A stretch of 64,000 bases of DNA. Origin: Streptomyces sp. CBMA152. GTDB taxonomy: Bacteria; Actinomycetota; Actinomycetes; Streptomycetales; Streptomycetaceae. Position numbers and translations under genes: made by a program. The notes beneath the pieces were generated by a model. The model was given only the letters and a program-made list of their open reading frames with translations, made no database searches and was not told the DNA's origin. The stretch spans positions 62,001 to 126,000 of the forward strand of contig NZ_MECJ01000006.1 in assembly GCF_014596475.1 (NCBI RefSeq). Reading direction: 5' to 3'. Positions 49,837-56,389 of this stretch are shown here, in pieces (within the stretch, counting starts at the first letter, position 1; each line of letters starts with the position of its first letter).

Positions 49837-49893
49837 ACAAACCCGTCCGGGGCAGACTGGTGCACTGGTGACAAGACGACAGGATGGAGCCGG

Positions 49894-50529
49894 ATGTCCG
49901 CGCCGACCGGGCCGAGCAGCACCCATGACGCACCGGGCCGGGGGCCCGACCCGCGTGCCGAGCGCAGCCGGGCCGCCGCCCTGGCCGCTGCCCGCGATCT
50001 GCTCATCGAGCAGGGCTGGTCGGCGGTGACCCATGTGGCCGTCGCCGCGCGCAGCGGAGTGGGCCGCACGACCCTGTACCGCCACTGGCCCGACGCCTCC
50101 GGGCTGGTCCGGGACGTCATCGCCGAGCGCATCTCCACCGCGCACGCGCCGCCCACCGGTGTGCTGCGCGAGGACCTGATCCATGAACTGGACGGGCTGC
50201 GGCGACTGCTGCACGACCCGGTGAGCGACCGGGGGCTGCGCGCGGTCATCGAGCGGGCGGGCGTCGACCCGGTCTTCGCCCGGCTCAAGGAAGAGCTGTA
50301 CCACCAGGGCTCGCGCGTCTTCCGGACCGTGCTCGACCGGGCGAAAGCGGCCGGGGAACTGGCGGCGGACCTCGACGCCGACCTGGCCGTCGACCAGCTG
50401 GCGGGACCGCTGATGTACCGACGGCTGCTCGCGGGGCGAACCGTCACCAGGGAGTACGTGGAGCGTGTCGTCGACGACTTCCTCGCGGCACACGCGACGT
50501 CGGCCTATTCGGCACCGACCGCCGACTGA
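49894..50529 (+). CDS. TetR-family transcriptional regulator
   Basis: A 211-residue TetR with an N-terminal HTH (AALAAARDLLIEQGWSAVTHVAVAARSGVGRTTLYRHWPD), a TetR_C ligand domain and a disordered Pro/Asp-rich N-terminal arm. ATG 49894 has GGAG four nt upstream. It probably represses its own gene and the divergent hemerythrin-like gene through the operator at 49771-49836. Its 3' end overlaps the convergent PPTase gene by 25 nt. Confidence 0.88.
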   Translation: MSAPTGPSSTHDAPGRGPDPRAERSRAAALAAARDLLIEQGWSAVTHVAVAARSGVGRTTLYRHWPDASGLVRDVIAERISTAHAPPTGVLREDLIHELDGLRRLLHDPVSDRGLRAVIERAGVDPVFARLKEELYHQGSRVFRTVLDRAKAAGELAADLDADLAVDQLAGPLMYRRLLAGRTVTREYVERVVDDFLAAHATSAYSAPTAD

Positions 50530-51209
50530 ACCGCGCACGCCGCCCGATAGCCACCGGGAACCCGGACGTCGGTCAGGGTCCACCGGGGCAGCCGGGCGGG
50601 GAACGGGGCGGCGCCCACGTACGTACGGGACGGGTGCTCGGCCAGGCCGGTGCCCATCCCCTTGAGATACGCCTCCTTGCGCGCCCAGCACCGCGCGAAG
50701 GCGGCCGGTCGCGCGACGGGCGCCACGGCCCGCAGCTCGGAACGCTCCCGGGGATGCAGGGCCGCCAGTACCGTCTCGGCCGTGTCCGCCGCGGGGATCT
50801 CCTCGATGTCCACGCCGACGGGGGAGGAGGCGACCCCCACGAGCATCACGCGCCCGCTGCGCGAGAGCGAGTAGTGCAGCGGCGAACCCGCCACGGCGGG
50901 ACGGCCGTGACCGTCACCGCAGCCCGGGCACGGTTCCCGGACAAGACGCACCCGCCCCGGGTGCACATCGAGGTACCCGCCGAGCAGCCGCCGCACCACG
51001 GCATGGGCGCGGATGTACACGGCGTGGTCCTCGGGCCGTACGAACGCGGCCGCGCGGGCGAGTTCATCCGCGTCGAGCAACGCCCGGTCGGCAGTCGGCG
51101 CGGGTCCACCCAGGAAGGGGCCCGCCAGCCACAGGCGTGGCGGCCCCCCGTCCCACGGCCCGGGCAGCCGGTCCGGGGCGTAACGCTCGGGGAGCCGCGG
51201 CCCGCTCAG
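50505..51209 (-). CDS. Sfp-type 4'-phosphopantetheinyl transferase, probable CTG start
   Basis: An approximately 234-residue PPTase that would activate the ACP and the NRPS carrier domain by transferring phosphopantetheine from CoA to Ser. Mg2+/CoA motifs are VGVDIEEI and FARCWARKEAYLKGMGTGL. Family sequence (PRLWLAGP, then LDADELARAAAFVRPEDHAVYIRAHAVVRRLL) extends upstream of the first TTG at 51080. No ATG, GTG or TTG exists between there and the E2 stop. A CTG overlapping that stop (CTGA, 51206-51209) stands 4 nt after GGGGGAGG and is the best start. It is the last gene of the coupled ACP-E1-E2 cassette. Confidence 0.85.
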   Translation of the reverse strand: MSGPRLPERYAPDRLPGPWDGGPPRLWLAGPFLGGPAPTADRALLDADELARAAAFVRPEDHAVYIRAHAVVRRLLGGYLDVHPGRVRLVREPCPGCGDGHGRPAVAGSPLHYSLSRSGRVMLVGVASSPVGVDIEEIPAADTAETVLAALHPRERSELRAVAPVARPAAFARCWARKEAYLKGMGTGLAEHPSRTYVGAAPFPARLPRWTLTDVRVPGGYRAACAVQSAVGAE

Positions 51210-52357
51210 CCGACCTCCCCCGCCTCGACCGGCACGGCCACCGGCTGCTCCAACGCGGACTTGAGGGCCTGGAGGAACAGCACCGCGTCCCGCCCGTTGA
51301 TGACCCGGTGGTCGAAGGCGAGCCCGATGTGCGCCTGCCGGGTCGCGACCACCTCGCCCTCGTCGGTGAGTTCAAGGACGCTCTGGGTGCCGCCGAGCGA
51401 GACCATGCAGGTCTGGCCGGGGAACACGATCGGCTGGGTGAACACCACGTCAGCGTCGTTGTTGAGCGACAGCGTGATGGCGGCGCCGGTGAGCTCGCTG
51501 CCCTTGAAGGAGCCGCGCAGCGCGGAGAACCGGATGTCCTCAAGCCGTTCGGCGACATCGGCGACGCTCAGCTCGTCGGCGTCGCGCACGACCGGGATGT
51601 ACAGGCCCTGGCCCAGGTCCACGGTCACCCCGATGTGCGACCCGTCGGCATGCGAGATCGTGCCGTCGTCGTGGTACGTGGCGAAGAAGGCCGGGAAGTC
51701 GCCGCGCAGCCGGGCGAGTTCGGAGATCAGCAGCTCGGGCAGGCTGATGGCGACGTCCGTGTGCCGCGCGAGCTCGCGGGCGCTGTCCTCGGCCGCGTCG
51801 ACCCGTACGCGGAGCACCGTGAACGAGGTCGGGATGGTGCGCAGCGACTCGGTGACCACCGAGCCGATGGCGCGCTGGAGCTGGCTCAGCGGAACCTGGC
51901 CCGTGTCCTCCTCCTGCGCGGGGGCGCGCCGCGCCAGCAGGGCCTCCACGTCGGAACCCTTGATCACGCGCTTGCCCAGCGCGCGCAGCTCGTCCCCGCT
52001 GACCTCGGAGGCGGCGGCCAGCGTGCGCGCGGCGTCCGTGAGGACGTACGAGGCATCGTCGCCCGGACCGGACGCGGCGGTTGGGGCAGCGGCCGCCGAG
52101 GCCAGGTACGCCGTGCGCTCGGCCTCGTCGGCGAAGAGCCGGCCGACGACGGTGCCGGGCGCGACCTGCTCACCGGCCTGCACGGCCCGGAGCAGTACGC
52201 CGTCGTGCTCGCACACCAGGTCCTCGGCGGCCTTCGACGTCTCGACGGTGGCGAGGTCGTCGTCCTTGCCCACCGTGGCGCCGTCCTCGACCAGCCACTC
52301 GACAAGGTCGTAGTGCGCGTCGTTGTTGTTCAGCTTCGGTACGGTGATCTCGATCAT
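51206..52357 (-). CDS. 2-oxo acid dehydrogenase E2 (dihydrolipoamide acyltransferase)
   Basis: A 383-residue E2 with one N-terminal lipoyl domain (Lys42 in ETSKA), a peripheral-subunit-binding segment near 125-155 and a C-terminal acyltransferase domain with FDHRVING (His350, Asn354). Asn in place of Asp is known in active E2 of Azotobacter. It would move an acyl group from the E1 thiamine adduct to CoA or to the neighbouring ACP. Its ATG overlaps the E1-beta stop (ATGA). No E3 gene is nearby, so E3 would come from primary metabolism if the reaction is oxidative. Confidence 0.9.
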   Translation of the reverse strand: MIEITVPKLNNNDAHYDLVEWLVEDGATVGKDDDLATVETSKAAEDLVCEHDGVLLRAVQAGEQVAPGTVVGRLFADEAERTAYLASAAAAPTAASGPGDDASYVLTDAARTLAAASEVSGDELRALGKRVIKGSDVEALLARRAPAQEEDTGQVPLSQLQRAIGSVVTESLRTIPTSFTVLRVRVDAAEDSARELARHTDVAISLPELLISELARLRGDFPAFFATYHDDGTISHADGSHIGVTVDLGQGLYIPVVRDADELSVADVAERLEDIRFSALRGSFKGSELTGAAITLSLNNDADVVFTQPIVFPGQTCMVSLGGTQSVLELTDEGEVVATRQAHIGLAFDHRVINGRDAVLFLQALKSALEQPVAVPVEAGEVG

Positions 52358-53376
52358 TGCGCCAGCTCCCGCAGGGCGAGTCCCAGCGAGTCGCTGCTCA
52401 CCAGGACGTTCTCTTCAAGGTGGAGGGCCGTCGGGATGACGGCGTCGGCGGAGTGGACCAGCTTGACCGGCGCCCGCAGACTGTCCCAGCAGTGGGTGTA
52501 GAGCTGCTGGGCGACCTCGCCGCCCCAACTGCCGCCGGGCGGCGCGTCGTCCACCACGCACACCCGCCCGGCCCGCGCCACCGCTCCGGTCAGCACCTGG
52601 GCGTCGAACGGGTACAGCCGCGTCGGCACATAGATCTCGCACGCGATCTCATGGCTCAGGAACAGCGCGCGGGCGGCCTCGACCGCGCGGTGGGCGAGCC
52701 CGCCGGGCGCGACGAGGACGAGGTCGGGCTCGTCGACGCCCTCGATGGCGAGCCGGGCCACCGGGAACGGCTCCTCGCCGACGAAGTCGAGCGAGAACAG
52801 CCCGCCGACCGGTCCCGCCTCGCGCTGGTGCATGCGCTCGGTGTAGAGGACCTTGTCCTCGAAGTAGACGCAGGGGGCGCCCAGTTCGACCATCCCGGCG
52901 AGCACCGTGCTGGTGTCGTGGAACGGCGACAGCTCGAACAGATGCAGATCGGGCACGCCCAGGAAGTGCTTCTGCGGGCTCTGGCTGTGGGTGGGGCCGT
53001 AGCCGCGCCGGCCGCCGACCGGGCAGCGCACCACCAGGTGCATCGGGTGCCGGGTCCCGTACATGCTCACGGACTTGGCGGAGAAGTTCACGATCTGGTC
53101 GAAGGCCAGCGTGATGAAGTCGCCGAACATCATCTCGGCGATCGGCTTGTTACCGGTCAGGGCGAGGCCGTTGGCGACGCCGAGGATGGCGTTCTCGCTG
53201 ATGGGCGTGGTCAGGACGCGGTCCCCGAACCGGTCCGAGAGGCCCTTGGAGATGTTGAAGGCACCACCGTACGGGTCGAGGACGTCCTCGCCGATCAGGA
53301 AGGTGTCCTCGTGGGCCGCCATCACCTCGTGCAGGGCGCGGTTGAGGTTCTCGCCCACGCGTTCGTTGCGCGTCAT
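52354..53376 (-). CDS. 2-oxo acid dehydrogenase E1 beta subunit
   Basis: A 340-residue E1 beta with the transketolase-type pyrimidine-binding fold: FLIGEDVLDPYGGAFNISKGL, TPISENAILGVANGLALTG, then GRRGYGPTHSQSPQKHFLGVPDLH and a C-terminal VVDDAPPGGSWGGEVA. It works with the adjacent E1 alpha, binding thiamine diphosphate between subunits. ATG 53376 overlaps the E1-alpha stop (ATGA). The substrate could be pyruvate, a branched-chain 2-oxo acid or a ketose-derived unit. Confidence 0.9.
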   Translation of the reverse strand: MTRNERVGENLNRALHEVMAAHEDTFLIGEDVLDPYGGAFNISKGLSDRFGDRVLTTPISENAILGVANGLALTGNKPIAEMMFGDFITLAFDQIVNFSAKSVSMYGTRHPMHLVVRCPVGGRRGYGPTHSQSPQKHFLGVPDLHLFELSPFHDTSTVLAGMVELGAPCVYFEDKVLYTERMHQREAGPVGGLFSLDFVGEEPFPVARLAIEGVDEPDLVLVAPGGLAHRAVEAARALFLSHEIACEIYVPTRLYPFDAQVLTGAVARAGRVCVVDDAPPGGSWGGEVAQQLYTHCWDSLRAPVKLVHSADAVIPTALHLEENVLVSSDSLGLALRELAQ

Positions 53377-54299
53377 GCCGTCCCTCCGGCTGCCAGCGGT
53401 CGCGCCAGGACGTCGGCGGCGACGCGGTCGATGAGTTCCCGCTGGGTGCGGTCGTGCGCCGCGAAGCGCTCCGGGTCGGCCTCCCGGCAGGCGGTGTACC
53501 AGTCGCGGGCCTGCGCCGCGGCGACCGTCTCGGCGGGGCGGGTGTCGTCGCCCTTGCTGTGCGGACCGAGGCGTACGGTGTCGAACTCCACGACGAGCGG
53601 CATACGTTGCTCCCGCACCCGCGCGATCCTGGGCTCCAGCTCGGCGCGGATGGTGGGGATGTCGTTGGTCGTCACACGGTGGTGCTCGATGTCGAAGGCA
53701 CGGGCGCGGTCCGCCACCGTACCGGCCATGTTGACCGCGTTCGGGGTGGTCTGCGAGATGCCGTTGTTCTCCACGACCACGAGCAGCGGCAGCTCCCACA
53801 GGCGCGCGATGTTCAGCGCCTCGTAGACCGACCCCTCGCCCCAGGTGCCGTCGCCGATGTACGCGCACGCCAGCAGGGGCAGGCCCTGGCGCTTGAAGTG
53901 CAGCGCGGCGCCGGCGGCTACCGGCAGGCTCTCGCCCTGGATGCCGGTCGAGACATAGCTGTCGCGGAAGATGTGCTGGCTGCCGCCGACACCCCCGCAC
54001 ACCGCGCCCTCGCGGCCGGTGATCTCCGCGAGGAGCCCGGCCGGATCGGCGAACCGGGCCAGGTAGTGGCCGTGGCCGCGGTGGTTGCTGAAGAGGAAGT
54101 CGCCCTGGCGCAGCAGAGGTTCGAGCGATACGGGCACGTACTCCTGGCCCAGGCACGTGTGCGTGGTGCCGTTCAGCTTCCCGGCGCCGAACAGCTCCAG
54201 GAGCTTCTGCTCGAAGTGCCGGATCAGCAGCAGCGAGTCGAGGTCGGCGTCGGTGAGCGCCGACAGGGACGTGAGGGGGGAGGGTTCGGTGATCGTCAC
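53373..54299 (-). CDS. 2-oxo acid dehydrogenase E1 alpha subunit
   Basis: A 308-residue E1 alpha with the thiamine-diphosphate motif GDGTWGEGSVYEALNIARLW to VVENN, plus SNHRGHGHYLA and the phosphorylation-loop-like VRLGPHSKGDDTR. It decarboxylates a 2-oxo acid or ketose and hands the two-carbon or acyl unit to lipoyl-E2. It overlaps the ACP stop by 4 nt (ATGA). The best precedent for E1/E2 genes next to an ACP is glycolyl-unit formation in quinocarcin/naphthyridinomycin-type pathways; starter-unit supply is the alternative. Confidence 0.88.
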   Translation of the reverse strand: MTITEPSPLTSLSALTDADLDSLLLIRHFEQKLLELFGAGKLNGTTHTCLGQEYVPVSLEPLLRQGDFLFSNHRGHGHYLARFADPAGLLAEITGREGAVCGGVGGSQHIFRDSYVSTGIQGESLPVAAGAALHFKRQGLPLLACAYIGDGTWGEGSVYEALNIARLWELPLLVVVENNGISQTTPNAVNMAGTVADRARAFDIEHHRVTTNDIPTIRAELEPRIARVREQRMPLVVEFDTVRLGPHSKGDDTRPAETVAAAQARDWYTACREADPERFAAHDRTQRELIDRVAADVLARPLAAGGTA

Positions 54300-54523
54300 G
54301 CCGCGAGCCCCTTGCTCAGCAGGACCTCGCGGATCGCGCCGACGGATTTGAGGGCGCGGACCTCCTGACGGCTGAAGGAGGTCGCGTACCGCCCTTCCAG
54401 GGCGATGATCAGCTGCATCTGCTTCAGGCTGGTCCAGCGGCTGTCGCGCACCGGCCCCAGGCTGTCGTCGACTTCCCCCCGGGGGATGCCGAGTACGTCC
54501 GAGACGACGTCTTCAAGCTTCAT
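54296..54523 (-). CDS. Free-standing acyl carrier protein
   Basis: A 75-residue ACP. The phosphopantetheine Ser is Ser32 in RWTSLKQMQLIIALE, the WxSL variety typical of small ACPs that carry special extender or starter units rather than the DSL of fatty-acid ACPs. Helix positions and length are normal. It is the first gene of the cassette ACP-E1alpha-E1beta-E2-PPTase and probably receives the acyl group made by E1/E2. Upstream lie a hairpin and two palindromes. Confidence 0.88.
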   Translation of the reverse strand: MKLEDVVSDVLGIPRGEVDDSLGPVRDSRWTSLKQMQLIIALEGRYATSFSRQEVRALKSVGAIREVLLSKGLAA

Positions 54524-54667
54524 GCGTCAAACACTCCGAGCGGTTGCGGTGACAACCAAGAAGTCGGTGGTGGATGCGGCCCAAGTGCCAAGGGCCCCAC
54601 GGTGCTTGGCACGGGGGAGGGCGCTTGGGCCGGACACGCTGTGGCTGCGTGGGACCTCAGTAAAAGC

Positions 54668-54685
54668 AAACCTTCATGCCGGTTT
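54668..54685. promoter_or_regulatory. AAACC-N8-GGTTT semi-palindrome
   Basis: AAACC (54668-54672) and GGTTT (54681-54685) in the ACP/LysR-like spacer. It is weakly like autoregulatory elements bound by gamma-butyrolactone receptors. Confidence 0.35.
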
Positions 54686-54852
54686 CAATTGCGATCAGAC
54701 ATCTCGATGGAAGCGGAGCGCGCATGTAACGGGGGTGTGAACGGAGCTTGACCTGGGTCTGTCGGGGCACCCCGCCAGGTCTTAGGTGCAGGTCACGGGC
54801 TATTTTGTGGCATGGGCCACGCTCCCGGCAGGGGAGGCCGGCGCCCTTGCAA

Positions 54853-54876
54853 TAAACATACCGTTAGGTATATTTT
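54853..54876. promoter_or_regulatory. Candidate gamma-butyrolactone-receptor operator (ARE-like)
   Basis: TAAACATACC, GTTA, GGTATATTTT: a 24-bp near-palindrome with inner arms ATACC/GGTAT perfect and 8 of 10 positions matched in total. It is AT-rich against the background. It sits 67 nt upstream of the LysR-like start, and the ArpA/ScbR-like receptor is encoded 430 nt away. Confidence 0.5.
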
Positions 54877-54942
54877 CGGCCCCGAGAGCGGAGTACGTGT
54901 CTCCGCTCATCGGACGATCCAGGTGTCGTGGGAGGGGAGAAC

Positions 54943-55305
54943 ATGGAAATACAGCATCTGCGTGTCTTCCGCGAGGTCGCCCAGGAGCTGAGCTTCACCC
55001 AGGCGGCCAGGAACCTGTACTGCGCGCAGTCCACGGTGACCGGCCAGATCAAGAGCCTTGAGCAGGCGCTGGGGGCCGAGCTGTTCCATCGGCGCGGCCG
55101 GCTGCCGATCGAACTCACCGAGGCGGGCGCCCGCCTGCAGCCGCGCGCGGAGCAGATCCTGCACGCGGTGGAATCGGCTGTTCGCGAGGTGCGTACGAGT
55201 ACGGACGGCGGCCGCCGCACCGGCGTGCCCGCCGCCGTTCGTGCGCGCCGTGAGCCCCTGTCCCTGGCGGGGGCGATCCCGTCCCCGTCGCGGGCCCGCG
55301 ACTAG
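54943..55305 (+). CDS. LysR-type HTH domain protein lacking the effector domain
   Basis: A 120-residue product. Residues 1-75 are a complete LysR N-terminal HTH (MEIQHLRVFREVAQELSF, TQAARNLYCAQSTVTGQIKSLEQALGAELFHRRG) with part of the linker helix, and the remaining 45 residues are Arg/Pro-rich. The usual 200-residue effector domain is absent. ATG 54943 has GGAGGGGAG just upstream. Its TAG shares the four bases CTAG with the stop of the convergent receptor gene, so the 3' end was probably truncated at that junction. It may act as a constitutive DNA-binder or a dominant-negative. Confidence 0.75.
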   Translation: MEIQHLRVFREVAQELSFTQAARNLYCAQSTVTGQIKSLEQALGAELFHRRGRLPIELTEAGARLQPRAEQILHAVESAVREVRTSTDGGRRTGVPAAVRARREPLSLAGAIPSPSRARD

Positions 55306-55886
55306 CGGGCCGAGCTCATCAGCAACTCCCAGATGTCGCCCGCCCGCAGCACCAGACAGTCGCCATCGGCGGCCGCCGTGGTGTCGCGCAGCCCGAAGAC
55401 GGCAGCGAGCAGCAGCCGGGCGAGCGTGTCGATGTCGCGGCCAGGCTCGATCTCACCGCACTCCCGCGCCTGTCGCGCCAGCCGTTCCACCACCAGCCGC
55501 GACTCGCGCACCACCGTGGGCACAGCCTCCCGCGTACGTGCGTCCTCGCAGGTCAGCCGCAGTGCCGCGGCGAACCGTACGTCGTGCTGCATCCGGCCGA
55601 CGAGGTCCAGGACCAGCGTGCGCAGCGCGGCCAGCGGCCTGCCGTCCGCCGCCCCGGCCTCGGCGCGCCGCAGCAGTGCGCGCCAGTCGTCGTCGAACCG
55701 GCGGATCAGCTCGGTCGCGAGCTCCGCCTTGGAGGAGAAGTGCCCGTACAGCGCACCCTTGGTCAGCCCGGTGCGCCGCACCACCGACTGCAGCTGGGTG
55801 CCGGCGTATCCCTGGGCGGAGAACTCCTCGGCGGCGGCGTCCAGGATCGAACGGTGCGTGCGCAGCGCTCTGTCCTGCTTGATCAC
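55302..55886 (-). CDS. ArpA/ScbR-like gamma-butyrolactone receptor homologue (TetR family)
   Basis: A 194-residue TetR-type protein with the typical receptor N-terminus IKQDRALRTHRSILDAAAEEFSAQGYAGTQLQSVVRRTGLTKGALYGHFSSKAEL. GTG 55886 has GAAAGGA 8 nt upstream and gives that start exactly. Whether it binds a butyrolactone or is a pseudo-receptor answering to antibiotics cannot be read from sequence. It is tail to tail with the LysR-like gene. The nearest candidate operator is at 54853-54876. Confidence 0.85.
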   Translation of the reverse strand: MIKQDRALRTHRSILDAAAEEFSAQGYAGTQLQSVVRRTGLTKGALYGHFSSKAELATELIRRFDDDWRALLRRAEAGAADGRPLAALRTLVLDLVGRMQHDVRFAAALRLTCEDARTREAVPTVVRESRLVVERLARQARECGEIEPGRDIDTLARLLLAAVFGLRDTTAAADGDCLVLRAGDIWELLMSSAR

Positions 55887-56389
55887 GGTCAGATCCTTTC
55901 GTGCCTCGGTCGCACCCGGGAATCCGCACGCGGTGGGGTGGGCCGCGTTCGACGCGGCGGGAGAGGCGCCTCGGCGGCTCATACGGTCCCCCGCGACCGG
56001 CGGGGCGGGAACGCTCGCGCACCTCGTCCGGGGGAAACCCAGCGCGAACTATGGCAGACGTCGGACGGTGTGTCCACCGCCTCCTCTCGCCGTCATGACC
56101 TGCGGGAACGTGGGGAGTTGGGCTACGGGCGGGGATTCGTTCACTCCTGTCATCGGGGTATCCGATGACATTTGAAATCCGTCGCGCCGGGGTGATTTCG
56201 TGAGTGCGGGGCGTCTCCCCCCGGGCCCGCTCTCCGGGCGGTGCGGGATTCGCACGTCACCCCGGCCGCACGTCACCCGGCCGGAGCCCGGCCCGCCGTG
56301 CCGCAGTCGGCCGGGAGTCCGGCCGCAGCCGGAGTGGACCCCAGTGCTGCCGCAACCGGCGCCACCCGCAAATCCGTGAGGTCTTTCCT
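55887..56389. other. Divergent regulatory region upstream of the NRPS operon
   Basis: A 503-nt spacer between the receptor gene and the NRPS. It contains a 23-bp palindrome (next entry) and possible -35/-10 hexamers around 56172-56200, with no confident gene. Confidence 0.55.
56148..56170. promoter_or_regulatory. Perfect 9-bp dyad TGTCATCGG-N5-CCGATGACA
   Basis: The dyad stands 220 nt upstream of the NRPS start and 262 nt upstream of the receptor start. It is the most regular palindrome in this spacer and a candidate operator for the NRPS/PhzE operon. Confidence 0.5.

Larger units (their letters stand above)
54524..54942. other. Divergent regulatory region between the ACP and LysR-like genes
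   Basis: A 419-nt, locally AT-richer spacer holding an 8-bp dyad GTGCCAAG/CTTGGCAC (54585-54612, in the ACP 5' leader) and the two palindromes listed separately. No reading frame or RNA gene is recognised. Confidence 0.6.
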
